The translations under genes and the position numbers were made by a program. This document shows, one piece after another, positions 16,656 to 26,727 of a stretch of DNA of 64,000 nucleotides (its first letter is position 1; each line of letters starts with the position of its first letter). The notes under the pieces were generated by a model. The model was not told the origin of the DNA and did not search any database. It saw only the letters and a program-made list of their open reading frames with translations. The stretch is from Amycolatopsis saalfeldensis (GTDB lineage Bacteria > Actinomycetota > Actinomycetes > Mycobacteriales > Pseudonocardiaceae). The stretch is from the NCBI RefSeq assembly GCF_900110575.1, contig NZ_FOEF01000016.1, positions 171,333 through 235,332 of the forward strand. The letters are read 5' to 3'.

Positions 16656-18551
16656 ATGTCGGTCGAAACGCTGGAATTCCAGTCCGAGGCACGCCAGCTG
16701 CTGCAGCTGATGATCCATTCGATCTACTCGAACAAGGACATCTTCCTGCGGGAGCTGGTCTCGAACGCGTCGGACGCGCTGGACAAGCTGCGCCTGGAGT
16801 CGTACCGGGACAAGGATCTGCAGGCGGACACCGACGACCTGCACATCGAGATCGCGATCGACACCGAGGCCCGCACGCTCACCGTGCGCGACAACGGGAT
16901 CGGCATGAGCCGGGACGACGTGGTCGGCCTGATCGGCACCATCGCGAAGTCCGGCACCGCGGAGTTCCTGCGCAAGATCAAGGAGTCGCAGGACGCGGCC
17001 GGCTCGCAGGACCTGATCGGCCAGTTCGGCGTCGGCTTCTACTCGAGCTTCATGGTCGCGGACAAGGTCACGCTGGTGAGCCGCCGCGCGGGCACGGACG
17101 AGGGCGTCCGCTGGGAGTCCGAGGGCGAGGGCACTTACACGATCGCGCAGGTCGAGGACGCGCCGCAAGGCACCGCCGTCACGCTGCACCTGAAGCCGGC
17201 CGACGACGAGGACCACCTCTTCGACTACACGTCGCCGTGGAAGGTCCGCGAGATCGTCAAGCGCTACTCGGACTTCATCACCTGGCCGGTCCGGATGGTG
17301 AAGCAGAACCCGCTGGAGCCCGACGCCGAAGACACGGCGGAGAAGGCGCCCGAGCTGGAGACGGTCAACTCGCGCAAGGCGCTGTGGGCGCGGCCGTCCT
17401 CGGAGGTCTCCGAGGACGAGTACCACGAGTTCTACAAGCACATCAGCCACGACTGGAACAACCCGCTCGAGACCGTCCGGATGCAGGCGGAGGGCACGTT
17501 CGAGTACCAGGCGCTGCTGTTCGTCCCGGCGCAGGCGCCGCCGGACCTGTTCATGCGCGACAGCAAGCGCGGCGTGCAGCTCTACGTCAAGCGCGTGTTC
17601 ATCATGGACGACTGCGAAGCGCTGATGCCGAACTACCTGCGCTTCGTGAAGGGTGTGGTCGACGCGCAGGACCTTTCGCTGAACGTCTCGCGCGAGATCC
17701 TGCAGCAGGACCGGCAGATCCGGATGATCCGGCGGCGGCTGGAGAAGAAGGTGCTCGCCACGGTCAAGACGATGATGACCGAGGACGCCGACAAGTACAC
17801 GACCTTCTGGCGTGAGTTCGGCCGCGCGGTCAAGGAGGGCCTGCTCGACGACCCGGAGAACCGCGAGTCGATCCTGGAGATCTCCTCGTTCGCCTCCACC
17901 GAAGACGCCGAGAAGCCGACTTCGCTGCGCGATTACGTCTCGCGGATGAAGGACGGCCAGGAGCACATCTACTACATCACCGGCGAGTCGCGTACGACGA
18001 TCGAGAACTCGCCGCACCTGGAAGCGTTCCGCGCCAAGGGTTACGAGGTGCTGATCCTGACCGACCCGGTCGACGAGATGTGGGTCGACTCGGTGCCGGG
18101 CTTCGACGGCAAGCCGCTGCAGTCCGTGGCCAAGGGCGAGGTGGAGCTGGACCCGGCGTCCGAGGAGCAGCAGAGCGAGTACACCGACCTGCTGTCCTGG
18201 ATGACGACCACACTCGAGGACACCGTCAAGGAGGTCCGGCTCTCTTCGCGGCTGACCACCTCGCCCTCGTGCATCGTCGGCGACACGAACGACCTCACGC
18301 CGACGCTCGAGAAGATGTACCGCGCGATGGGCCAGGAAATGCCGCAGATCAAGCGGATCCTGGAGCTGAACCCGGAGCACCCGCTGGTCACCGGCCTGCG
18401 CGCGGCCCGCGCGGCGAACCCGGACGACGCGTCGCTGGCCGAGACCGCCGAGCTGCTGTACGGCATGGCGCTGCTCGCCGAGGGCGGCGAGCTGGCCGAC
18501 CCGGGCCGGTTCCTGAAGCTGGTCGCCGACCGGGCCGCCAAAGCGCTGTAA
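16656..18551 (+). CDS. htpG: Molecular chaperone HtpG (Hsp90)
   Basis: The product is 631 aa, normal length. The ATG at 16656 has a GGAAGGAAG site just before it. The N-terminal GHKL ATPase domain shows [36 protein letters not shown], the Asp-bearing [19 protein letters not shown] and [15 protein letters not shown]. The middle domain contains [14 protein letters not shown] and [21 protein letters not shown] with its catalytic Arg. A C-terminal dimerisation domain follows. HtpG remodels client proteins in the cytosol. It sits inside the purine district without an obvious functional link and ends at a perfect hairpin terminator. Confidence 0.97.
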
Positions 18552-18552
18552 A

Positions 18553-18594
18553 GACTCGTGAGTGTTCATGACGGTTCATGAACACTCACGAGTC
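18553..18594. terminator. Bidirectional terminator, 19-bp perfect stem overlapping pucR stop
   Basis: A 19-bp perfect inverted repeat (18553-18571 and 18576-18594, loop CGGT) begins just after the htpG stop. It contains the last codons and the TGA stop of the convergent pucR-type gene in its right arm. It is AT-richer than its surroundings. Confidence 0.8.
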
Positions 18595-19980
18595 CTTCCC
18601 GGCCACCAGCGCGAGGTAAACGTCCACCTGCGCGACGAAGTCTCCCAGGTCCACGCCCAGCAGCTCGGCCGCCCGGCCGATCCGGTAGCGCAAGGTGTTG
18701 ACGTGGATGTGCAACGCCTTCGCCGCCTTGGTCGGCGAGCCCGAGCACTCCAGGAACACCCGCACGGTGCGGACGAGGTCGGAGTGCTGCTCGGCGTCGT
18801 AGTCCAGCAGCGGGCCCAGCAGCCGTCGCCGCAGGGCCGCCCGCAGGTCGGCGGAGACGCCGGCCAGCAGCAGCTGGTGGACGCCGACGTCGGCGGCCGG
18901 GACCACCGCCACGGGGCCTTCTCGGTTCGCCGCCACGGAAAGCGCGTGACGCGCGACTTCCAGCACCCCCTTGGCTTCCGCCACGGGCCCGGGGTCGCTG
19001 AACCCGGCCAGCAGCCGCCGTGCCGTGAGCAGGGGTTCCACTGTGGACAGAGCGGCCGTCGCCTCGGCGGCCCAGTCCTCCGGCCAGGAACCGTCTTCGG
19101 CGACGAGGGCGTGGGCCTCACCGGGAGCCGGGCCGGTGAGGGTGAACGTCGTCTCCGCGAGCAGTTCCGCCAGGACGTCGGCGGCTTCCGCGCTGCCGTC
19201 CGTCCTCAGCGCGACGGCTCGCACGGTTCCGGTTTCCGGCAGTTCCTCGGGAAGGCGGGAACGGGCTCGTGCCAGGCCGATCAGCCCGGCCAGCTCTTCC
19301 GCCAGCTCGGTCTGCGAAGCGCTCAACGGCCCGTCGACGGCGAGCAGCCACGGCACGGCGTGACGACCCTCGACCGGCAGCACGGTCAGCCCGGCGGCGG
19401 CGGTCGGGCGGCCGTGCGCGGCGGCGAACTGCCGGACCGGCTCCGCGGGCGAGCCGGGCAGCGCCGCCGTCCCCGCGACCACCCGGGGCACGGCCGAGAG
19501 CACCCAGCACGCCGCACCCAGCTCGACGGCCGCGCGCTCCAGCAGCACCGGCAGCGGCGCGTCCTCCGCGGCGGCGGTCAGCAAACGTTTGCGCGCCCCG
19601 TCCGCGGCGGCCGCCAGCGCCAGCACCACCTGCTCGGTGACCACGGCGAACGAGAGGTCGGGCGGCACTTCCAGCAGCGGGATCCGGTGCCGGGCGCAGG
19701 CCTCGACGACGTCGTCCGGGATGCCGTCCGAATCGGCGCCCGAAGCGGCCAACGCGGCGGCCCCGGCGGCGGCCAGCGCGGCCACGAACGGCTCCGCGTC
19801 ACCCGGCGTGCGCCACCAGAGCAGCCCGGACAGCACCAGCTCGCCCGCCGACAGGTACCGGCCGGGGTCGGGCAGCTCGGTCACGTAGATCCGGGTCACG
19901 GGCCGGTCGAGCAGGGCGGCCGGGGTGTTCGGGTGCGGCCGCAGCCCGGGCAGGGCCAGCAGCGTTTTGACGGTGGTCAT
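18586..19980 (-). CDS. pucR: PucR family transcriptional regulator
   Basis: The product is 464 aa from ATG 19980; a TTG seven codons upstream is possible but less likely. The N-terminal PucR domain (about 1-120, starting MTTVKTLLALPGLRP, with the DPGRYLSAGELVLS strand-turn) precedes a GGDEF-like middle part and a C-terminal PucR-type HTH (about 400-455: KAAKALHIHVNTLRYRIGRAAELLG). PucR of Bacillus controls purine catabolism. This copy is divergent from the xanthine dehydrogenase operon across 124 bp, which fits a local regulator of purine use. The ligand cannot be read from sequence. Confidence 0.88.
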   Translation of the reverse strand: MTTVKTLLALPGLRPHPNTPAALLDRPVTRIYVTELPDPGRYLSAGELVLSGLLWWRTPGDAEPFVAALAAAGAAALAASGADSDGIPDDVVEACARHRIPLLEVPPDLSFAVVTEQVVLALAAAADGARKRLLTAAAEDAPLPVLLERAAVELGAACWVLSAVPRVVAGTAALPGSPAEPVRQFAAAHGRPTAAAGLTVLPVEGRHAVPWLLAVDGPLSASQTELAEELAGLIGLARARSRLPEELPETGTVRAVALRTDGSAEAADVLAELLAETTFTLTGPAPGEAHALVAEDGSWPEDWAAEATAALSTVEPLLTARRLLAGFSDPGPVAEAKGVLEVARHALSVAANREGPVAVVPAADVGVHQLLLAGVSADLRAALRRRLLGPLLDYDAEQHSDLVRTVRVFLECSGSPTKAAKALHIHVNTLRYRIGRAAELLGVDLGDFVAQVDVYLALVAGKDS

Positions 19981-20104
19981 CAGGCTTGTAGGAAAGCACA
20001 AACGGGTGGTGTTCCGCTGCCCTGGCTTTCATGGAGCGGCACCGTTGCCGCCCGCTGCGTTTCGGCGTCTACTGGGCTGTCCAGCCTAAAAGAGGAGCCC
20101 GCAC

Positions 20105-20974
20105 GTGGACTTCCTGCGTCCCGAGAGCCTCGCCGAGGCGCTGGCCGTCAAGGCCGAGCGCCCCGACGCGGTGCCCATCGCCGGCGGCACCGACGTGATG
20201 GTCGAGCTGAACTTCGACCACCGCCGCCCGGCCGCGCTGCTCGACCTGAACCGGGTGAGCGAGCTGGTGGGCTGGTCCATTGCCGACGGCGAAGTCCGGC
20301 TCGGCGCGGGCGTGCCGTACGCGCGCGTGATCACCGAGCTGGGGGAGCCCCTGCCCGCGCTGGCCATGGCGTCGCGCACGGTCGGCTCGCCGCAGATCCG
20401 CAACCGCGGCACGGTGGGCGGCAACCTCGGCGCCGCCTCGCCCGCCGGTGACACGCACCCGGTGCTGCTCGCGCTCGGCGGCCGGGTGGAGGTCGCTTCG
20501 GTCCGGGGCACGCGGTTCGTCCCGGCCGACGAGTTCTACCTCGGGGTGAAGCGCAACGCGCTGGAGCCCGACGAGCTGATCATCGCCGTCCACCTGCCGG
20601 CTTCGGCCGGGCCGCAGCAGTTCGCGAAGGTCGGCACGCGCAACGCGATGGTGATCGCCGTCTGCTCGTTCGCCTTGTCGCTGCGCCCGGAGAAGACCGA
20701 GGCCGGCGCCGCCGTCGGCTCGGCCGCGCCGACGCCGCGGCGGGCTCGTGAGGCCGAGGACTTCCTGGCCGCCAAGTTGCCGTGGGGCTCGCGGGAGCCG
20801 TTGGCCGATTCACTCAAGCGCCGGTTCGGCGAGCTGGTGGCCGGGGCCGCCGCGCCGATCGACGACGTCCGCGGGAGCGCGGAATACCGCAAGCACGCCC
20901 TGTCCGTCCTCGCCCGGCGGACGCTGACCTGGGCCTGGGACGAACACCGGGGGAGTGACCGCGAATGCGCGTGA
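20105..20974 (+). CDS. xdhB: Xanthine dehydrogenase, FAD-binding subunit
   Basis: The product is 289 aa. The GTG start at 20105 follows an AAGAGGAG site. This is the FAD subunit of the molybdenum hydroxylase family, passing electrons from the iron-sulfur centres to the acceptor. The FAD motifs are PIAGGTDVMVELN (about 20-32) and TVGSPQIRNRGTVGGNLGAASPAGD (about 96-120, in two loops), followed by the CODH flavoprotein C-terminal domain. It overlaps the 2Fe-2S subunit gene by 10 bp. Subunit names follow the E. coli xdhABC scheme. Confidence 0.92.
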   Translation: MDFLRPESLAEALAVKAERPDAVPIAGGTDVMVELNFDHRRPAALLDLNRVSELVGWSIADGEVRLGAGVPYARVITELGEPLPALAMASRTVGSPQIRNRGTVGGNLGAASPAGDTHPVLLALGGRVEVASVRGTRFVPADEFYLGVKRNALEPDELIIAVHLPASAGPQQFAKVGTRNAMVIAVCSFALSLRPEKTEAGAAVGSAAPTPRRAREAEDFLAAKLPWGSREPLADSLKRRFGELVAGAAAPIDDVRGSAEYRKHALSVLARRTLTWAWDEHRGSDRECA

Positions 20975-21432
20975 ACGTGACCGTGAACGGCGAGAGCCGC
21001 CAGGCCGACGACGTCTGGGAGGGCGAGAGCCTGCTGTACGTGCTGCGTGAGCGGCTGGGTCTTCCCGGCTCGAAGAACGCCTGTGAGCAGGGCGAATGCG
21101 GTTCCTGCACGGTCTATCTCGACGACGTTCCGGTGTGCTCGTGCCTGGTCGCGGCGGGGCAGGTGGAGGGCCGAGCGGTGCGTACCGTCGAAGGCCTGGC
21201 CGACGGCGACCGGCTCGACCCGGTGCAGCAGTCCTTTGTGGACGCCGGGGCCGTGCAGTGCGGCTTCTGCACCCCGGGGCTGGTCGTCGCGGCGCACGAT
21301 CTGCTGAACCGCGTCGCGAAGCCCAGCGACGAGGAGATCCGCGAGGCGCTGGCCGGGAACCTCTGCCGCTGCACGGGTTACGAGAAGATCCTGGACGCTG
21401 TCCGCTCGGCCGCCGCGGGCGGTGCTCAGTGA
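20965..21432 (+). CDS. xdhC: Xanthine dehydrogenase, 2Fe-2S subunit
   Basis: The product is 155 aa. It has both iron-sulfur clusters of the small molybdenum-hydroxylase subunit: the plant-ferredoxin type CEQGECGSC with a fourth Cys in DVPVCSC, and the second CGFCTPG ... NLCRCTGY motif. The order and spacing are canonical. The start overlaps the end of the FAD subunit, and the stop overlaps the next start by 4 bp (GTGA), so expression is tightly coupled. The name here means the E. coli iron-sulfur subunit, not the cofactor-insertion chaperone that carries the same symbol in other species. Confidence 0.93.
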   Translation: MRVNVTVNGESRQADDVWEGESLLYVLRERLGLPGSKNACEQGECGSCTVYLDDVPVCSCLVAAGQVEGRAVRTVEGLADGDRLDPVQQSFVDAGAVQCGFCTPGLVVAAHDLLNRVAKPSDEEIREALAGNLCRCTGYEKILDAVRSAAAGGAQ

Positions 21433-22775
21433 AGACACTCGTCTCGAACGCTGCCATCGCCACCGTCAGCGGCCCGGAGTACGCGAGCGGTCACGTGCTG
21501 ATCGAGAACGACCGCATCGCCGTTGTGGGGGAAGGCCGCTACGCAGGCTCGGACGACATAGACGAGCACGTGGACGCGTCCGGCTGCCTGGTCACCCCGG
21601 GCCTGGTCAACACCCACCACCACCTCTACCAGTGGGCGACCCGCGGGATGGCGGCCGACCACACGCTGTTCGAGTGGCTCGTCGCGTTGTACCCGGTGTG
21701 GGGCCGGCTCGACGCGGAGATCACGCATGCCGCGGGCACGGCCGGGATGGCGCGGCTCGCCCTGACCGGCTGCACGACCGTCGCCGATCACCACTACGTC
21801 TTCCCGCGTGACGGCGGTGACCAGGTCGAAGCGCTGGTCTCGGCCAGGCAGCGGATCGGCGTCCGGCTGCACCTGGTGCGCGGCTCGATGGACCGCGGCG
21901 AGTCCGACGGCGGACTTCCGCTGGACAACCTGGTCGAGACGACCGAGGACGCGCTGCTCGGCACCGAGGCCGCCATCGACCGGTTCCACGATCCCGCGCC
22001 CGGGGCGCACCTGCGCATCGCCGCCGGGCCGTGCTCGCCGTTCTCCGTCACCGAGCGGCTGATGTCCGGCGCGGCCGAATTGGCCCGGCGTAAGGGCGTC
22101 CGGCTGCACACGCACCTGGCCGAGACGCTCGACGAGGAGCAGCAGTGCCTCGCCGAGGTCGGCTGCACCCCGGCCGAGTACGCGGACAAGCTCGGCTGGC
22201 TGGCCGGCGACGTCTGGCTCGCGCACACCGTCCACCTTTCCGCCGACGCGATCCGCCGGTTCGGCGCCACGGGCACCGGCTCGGCGCACTGCCCGACGTC
22301 CAACGGCCGCCTCGGCACGGGCATCGCCCCGGTGCGCGACCTGCTCGACGCGGGCGCGCCGGTGGGCCTCGGCGTCGACGGGGCGGCGTCCAGCGAGTCC
22401 GGCGGCCTCGGCGAGGAACTGCACCAGGCGTTGTTGCAGGCTCGCCAGCGTGGCGGCCCGAAGGCGCTGACCACGCGGGAAGCGTTGTGGCTGGGCACGA
22501 TGGGCGGCGCGCGGTGCCTCGGCCGCGAGGCGGACCTCGGCTCACTGGAGGTGGGCAAGCTCGCCGACTTGGCCGTGTGGGACCTGTCGGGGCTGAACTA
22601 CGCGGGCATCACCGACCCGGTCGCGGCGCTGGTGCTGGGCGCGACGCCGCCGTTGGCCCGGTTGTTCGTCGGCGGCAAGGCCGTGGTGGAGAACGGCGCG
22701 CTGCGCGAGGAGGACGAGTCCGTGATCGCGCGTGATCTGGCCGGCGCGAGCGCGCGGCTGCGGGGGGACCGATGA
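21429..22775 (+). CDS. 8-oxoguanine/guanine deaminase (amidohydrolase family)
   Basis: The product is 448 aa, with a GTG start overlapping the previous stop. It has the amidohydrolase TIM-barrel metal ligands: VNTHHHLYQW (HxH), HTHLAET, LAHTVHL, and the late Asp in GLGVDGAASSESG. The overall pattern (HHLYQWATRGMAADHTLFEWLVALYP) fits the 8-oxoguanine deaminase group, which makes urate directly from 8-oxoguanine. Plain guanine deaminase, giving xanthine, is the alternative. Either product enters the pathway encoded around it. Its placement between two xanthine dehydrogenase subunit genes, with overlaps on both sides, supports a purine substrate. Confidence 0.88.
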   Translation: MKTLVSNAAIATVSGPEYASGHVLIENDRIAVVGEGRYAGSDDIDEHVDASGCLVTPGLVNTHHHLYQWATRGMAADHTLFEWLVALYPVWGRLDAEITHAAGTAGMARLALTGCTTVADHHYVFPRDGGDQVEALVSARQRIGVRLHLVRGSMDRGESDGGLPLDNLVETTEDALLGTEAAIDRFHDPAPGAHLRIAAGPCSPFSVTERLMSGAAELARRKGVRLHTHLAETLDEEQQCLAEVGCTPAEYADKLGWLAGDVWLAHTVHLSADAIRRFGATGTGSAHCPTSNGRLGTGIAPVRDLLDAGAPVGLGVDGAASSESGGLGEELHQALLQARQRGGPKALTTREALWLGTMGGARCLGREADLGSLEVGKLADLAVWDLSGLNYAGITDPVAALVLGATPPLARLFVGGKAVVENGALREEDESVIARDLAGASARLRGDR

Positions 22776-25036
22776 CCACCACTTTGCCGCTCACCGGCAC
22801 TTCGAACGGTGTCGGCGCGAACGCCCAGCGGCCGGACGGCACGGTGAAGGTGCGCGGTGAGTTCGCCTACTCCTCGGACCTGTGGCACGAGGACATGGTG
22901 TGGGGCACGACGTTGCGCAGCCCGCACCCGTACGCCCGGATCACCGGCATCGAAATCGCGGAAGCCCTTGCGGTGCCCGGGGTTTACGCGGTGCTCACGC
23001 ACGAGGACGTGCCCGGCCTCAACCGTTACGGCCTCGAGCACGCCGATCAGCCGGTGCTGGCCGACGACGTGGTCCGGTACCAGGGCGAGCCGGTCGCGCT
23101 CGTCGCCGCGGACCATCCGGAGACCGCGCGCCGGGCGATGAAGCGCATCAAGGTGAGCTACGAAGTTCTGGAGCCGATCACGGACTCCGAAGCGGCTGTC
23201 GACGGTGTCGGCGCTTCGCTGCACGCGGGCGGCAACGTCGTCCGGCACGTGCGGATCCGGCGCGGCTCTTCGGAAGCTTCGGCCGACGTCGTGGTGTCCG
23301 GCGTGTACGAGGTCGGCATGCAGGACCAGGCGTTTCTCGGCCCGGAGTCCGGGCTCGCGGTGCCGGACACCGAAGGCGGCGTGGACCTGTACGTCGCGAC
23401 GCAGTGGCTGCACGTGGACCAGCAGCAGATCGTCGCCGCGCTCGGGCTGACAACGGAGAAGGTGCGGCTGACGCTCGGCGGCGTCGGCGGGGCGTTCGGC
23501 GGGCGCGAGGATCTGTCGATGCAGGTGCACGCGTGCCTGCTCGCGCTGCACACCGACAAGCCGGTGAAGATGGTGTACAACCGCGAGGAATCGTTCTACG
23601 GCCACGTGCACCGTCACCCCGCGAAGATGTACTACGAGCACGGCGCCACTTCGGACGGGCGTCTGGTGTACGTCCGCGCGCGGCTCTTCCTCGACGGCGG
23701 CGCGTACGCGTCTTCGACCGGCGCGGTGGTGGCGAACGCCGCGACGCTCGGGGTCGGTCCGTACACAGTGGACAACGTCGCCGTCGATTGCTGGGGCACG
23801 TACACGAACAACCCGCCGTGCGGCGCGATGCGTGGCTTCGGCGCGGTGCAGGCGGCGTTCGCGTACGAGTCACAGATGGACAAGCTGGCCGTCGCGTGTG
23901 GACTGGACCCGGTGGACCTCCGCATCCGCAACGCGATGAGCGAGGGCTCGGTGATGCCCACCGGTCAGGTGGTGGACTCGGCGGCGCCGGTCGCGGAGCT
24001 GCTGGAACGCCTGCGCGCGCGTCCGCTTCCGGCGGAGCGCGACTTCGACCTGCGGCACATGCCCGGCGGCGTCTCGAACACCACGCACGGCGAGGGGGTG
24101 GTGCGCGGGGTCGGCTACGCGGTGGGAATCAAGAACGTCTGCTTCTCCGAGGGCTTCGACGACTACTCGACGGCGCGCGTCCGGCTGCAGCTCGTCGGCG
24201 GCGAGCCCGCGGCCACCGTGCACACGGCGGCGTGTGAGGTCGGGCAGGGGCTCGTGACGATCATGCAGCAGATCGTGCGCACGGAGCTGGGCGTCGAGCA
24301 GGTCACCGTGCTGCCGATGGACACCTCGATCGGCAACGGCGGCTCCACCTCGGCGTCGCGCCAGAGCTACGTGACCGGCGGCGCCGTGCAGGCCGCTTGC
24401 GCCGCGGTGCGCGCCCGGCTGCTGGAGAGCCAGGCCTTGCCCGCGCGCACGCGTGTGGTGGGTGGCAAGCTGGTCGACGTCGCGGGTTCGGTCGTCGGCG
24501 ACTTGGCTTCGCTGCTGGATTCGGCGTCGTTTGACGAGACTGTCGAGTGGCGCCACCGGCCGACGCAGCCGCTGGACCCGGAGACCGGCCAGGGCAACGC
24601 GCACGTGCAGTACGGCTTCGCCGCGCACCGGGCGGTGGTGGACGTGGACGTGGAGCTGGGCCTGGTGAAGGTGGTCGCGCTGGACTGCGCGCAGGACGTC
24701 GGCAAGGCGCTGAACCCGCAGGCCGTGCTCGGCCAGATCCAGGGCGGCTCCGCGCAGGGCCTCGGCTTGGCGGTCATGGAGGAGATCCAGGTGGTCGACG
24801 GCCAGGTGCGCAACCCGTCGTTCACCGACTACCTGATCCCCACCGTGCTCGACATGCCGCCGATGGCCATCGACGTGCTGGAGCGCCCGGACCCGAACGC
24901 CCCGTACGGCTTGCGCGGCGTCGGCGAGCCCCCGACCATCTCGTCCACCCCGGCCATCGCCGCCGCCATCCGCGCCGCGACGGGGCTGGCGCTGGAACGC
25001 GTGCCGGTGCGGCCGGAGCACATCACCGGCACGTGA
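22772..25036 (+). CDS. xdhA: Xanthine dehydrogenase, molybdopterin-binding subunit
   Basis: The product is 754 aa, starting at ATG in an ATGA overlap. This catalytic subunit hydroxylates hypoxanthine and xanthine to urate. Residues that define purine specificity in bovine xanthine oxidase are retained: Glu802 equivalent in GAFGGRED, Arg880 equivalent in AMRGFGAVQ, and the general base Glu1261 equivalent in GVGEPPTIS. The molybdopterin loops EVGQGLVTIMQQ and STSASRQSYVTGGAV are also present. These residues favour true xanthine dehydrogenase over aldehyde or CO dehydrogenases of the same family. It is the last gene of the xdh operon. No molybdenum-cofactor insertion factor gene is seen nearby. 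Confidence 0.93.
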   Translation: MTTTLPLTGTSNGVGANAQRPDGTVKVRGEFAYSSDLWHEDMVWGTTLRSPHPYARITGIEIAEALAVPGVYAVLTHEDVPGLNRYGLEHADQPVLADDVVRYQGEPVALVAADHPETARRAMKRIKVSYEVLEPITDSEAAVDGVGASLHAGGNVVRHVRIRRGSSEASADVVVSGVYEVGMQDQAFLGPESGLAVPDTEGGVDLYVATQWLHVDQQQIVAALGLTTEKVRLTLGGVGGAFGGREDLSMQVHACLLALHTDKPVKMVYNREESFYGHVHRHPAKMYYEHGATSDGRLVYVRARLFLDGGAYASSTGAVVANAATLGVGPYTVDNVAVDCWGTYTNNPPCGAMRGFGAVQAAFAYESQMDKLAVACGLDPVDLRIRNAMSEGSVMPTGQVVDSAAPVAELLERLRARPLPAERDFDLRHMPGGVSNTTHGEGVVRGVGYAVGIKNVCFSEGFDDYSTARVRLQLVGGEPAATVHTAACEVGQGLVTIMQQIVRTELGVEQVTVLPMDTSIGNGGSTSASRQSYVTGGAVQAACAAVRARLLESQALPARTRVVGGKLVDVAGSVVGDLASLLDSASFDETVEWRHRPTQPLDPETGQGNAHVQYGFAAHRAVVDVDVELGLVKVVALDCAQDVGKALNPQAVLGQIQGGSAQGLGLAVMEEIQVVDGQVRNPSFTDYLIPTVLDMPPMAIDVLERPDPNAPYGLRGVGEPPTISSTPAIAAAIRAATGLALERVPVRPEHITGT

Positions 25037-25097
25037 CGGGGTTCTGTGGCAGGGTCGTGCACCGTCGGTGTCCGATGTGGAGCAGACGGGGAAAGCC

Positions 25098-26726
25098 ATG
25101 GCGCACAAGGGACGAGCGAGGCTCTTCGACGCGTTGACGACGAAGGGGACGGCCTTCACCCACGAGGAGCGGCGCGAGCTGGGCCTGCTCGGGCTGCTGC
25201 CGATCGCCGAGAAGACCATCGACGAGCAGGTCGAGCACACCTACCACGAGTTCTCCACCCGCCGCGACGACCTCGACAAGCACATCTACCTGCGCGCCCT
25301 GCAGGACCGCAACGAAACGCTGTTCTACCGGCTGCTCAGCGAGCACATCGAAGAGATGATGCCGATCGTCTACACGCCCACGGTCGGCGAGGCGTGCCAG
25401 CGGTTCAGCGAGATCTACCGGCGCCCGCGCGGCCTGTTCGTCGCCTACCCCGACCGCGCGGAGCTGCGGGAGGTGCTGCGCAACCGGCCGGAGCGGGAGG
25501 TCGACGTCATCGTGGTCACCGACGGGCAGCGCATCCTCGGCCTCGGCGACCAGGGCATCGGCGGCATGGGCATCCCGATCGGCAAGCTTTCGCTGTACAC
25601 GCTGATCGGCGGCATCGACCCCGCGCGCACGCTGCCGATCGTGCTGGATGTGGGCACGGACAACGTCGAACGGCGCGAGGACCCGCAGTACCTCGGCTGG
25701 CGGCACCGGCGCATCGGGGACGACGAGTACTACGCGTTCGTCGAGGAGTTCGTCGCCGCCGTGCGCGAGGAGCTGCCGGACGTGCTGTTACAGTGGGAGG
25801 ACTTCGCGACCACCCACGCGTTGCCGATCCTCGACCGTTACCGGGACCGGCTGCTGACCTTCAACGACGACATCCAGGGCACCGCCGCCGTCGCGCTCGG
25901 CGCGCTGCACGGCGCGGCCCAGACCGCCGGGCGGCCGCTGTCGGAGCAGCAGGTGGTGATGCTCGGCGCCGGCTCGGCCGGCATCGGCGTGCTGGAGATG
26001 ATCCGACAGGAAATGGTGTCGCAGGGCCTTTCCGACGCCGAAGCGGCCTCGCGGATCTGGGTGGTCGACATCAAGGGCTTGCTCACCGACGACCGCACCG
26101 ACCTGTCCGACGGCCAGCGCCGCTTCGCCCAGCCGGCCGCCCGCGTCGAGGGCTGGGCCGGGGTGCAGCTGGCGGACGTCGTGCACCAGGTCGACGTCGG
26201 CGTGCTGCTCGGCCTTTCGACGGCGGCGGGCGCGTTCACCGAGGAGATCGTGCGCGAGCTGGCGGGCAAGACCGACCGGCCGATCATCTTCCCGCTGTCC
26301 AACCCCACCAGCCGGGCCGAGGCACACCCGCACGAGCTGGACGAATGGACCGACGGCCGCGCGCTCGTCGCCACCGGCTCGCCGTTCGCCCCGGTGGAGC
26401 GCAACGGGAAGAAGCGGCGTGTCGCGCAGTGCAACAACGTCTACATCTTCCCGGCGATCGGCCTGGCCGTCACGGCCGCCCGCGCCACCCGCGTCACGAA
26501 CGAGATGATGCGCGTCGCCGCCAAAACCCTCGGCGAGGCTTCCCCGGCCCTGTCTGACCCCGACGAGCCGCTGCTCCCGGCGTGGGAGGACGTCCCGGAG
26601 ATCGCCACGCGCATCGCCACGGCTGTTGCCGTGCAGGCAGTGAAGGACGGCGTCGCGCCTGAGCGTTCGGACGACGAACTGGCCCAGCTGATCCGCGAGT
26701 CTCGATGGAAGCCGGAATACCGCTGA
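25098..26726 (+). CDS. NAD-dependent malic enzyme (long form)
   Basis: The product is 542 aa from ATG 25098, which has GGGGA a few bases upstream. A GTG at 25068 would add ten residues. Malic enzyme converts malate to pyruvate and CO2. Motifs are MPIVYTPTVGEACQRFS, VVTDGQRILGLGDQGIGGMGIPIGK, the metal-binding FNDDIQGTAAV, and the nucleotide fold GAGSAGIGVLEM. The length and motif set fit the SfcA/MaeA class. Its place right after the xdh operon and near malate synthase suggests it disposes of malate made from purine-derived glyoxylate. Codon 231 is TTA (25788-25790), one of only two in-frame TTA codons I noticed in the window. Confidence 0.94.
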   Translation: MAHKGRARLFDALTTKGTAFTHEERRELGLLGLLPIAEKTIDEQVEHTYHEFSTRRDDLDKHIYLRALQDRNETLFYRLLSEHIEEMMPIVYTPTVGEACQRFSEIYRRPRGLFVAYPDRAELREVLRNRPEREVDVIVVTDGQRILGLGDQGIGGMGIPIGKLSLYTLIGGIDPARTLPIVLDVGTDNVERREDPQYLGWRHRRIGDDEYYAFVEEFVAAVREELPDVLLQWEDFATTHALPILDRYRDRLLTFNDDIQGTAAVALGALHGAAQTAGRPLSEQQVVMLGAGSAGIGVLEMIRQEMVSQGLSDAEAASRIWVVDIKGLLTDDRTDLSDGQRRFAQPAARVEGWAGVQLADVVHQVDVGVLLGLSTAAGAFTEEIVRELAGKTDRPIIFPLSNPTSRAEAHPHELDEWTDGRALVATGSPFAPVERNGKKRRVAQCNNVYIFPAIGLAVTAARATRVTNEMMRVAAKTLGEASPALSDPDEPLLPAWEDVPEIATRIATAVAVQAVKDGVAPERSDDELAQLIRESRWKPEYR

Positions 26727-26727
26727 C

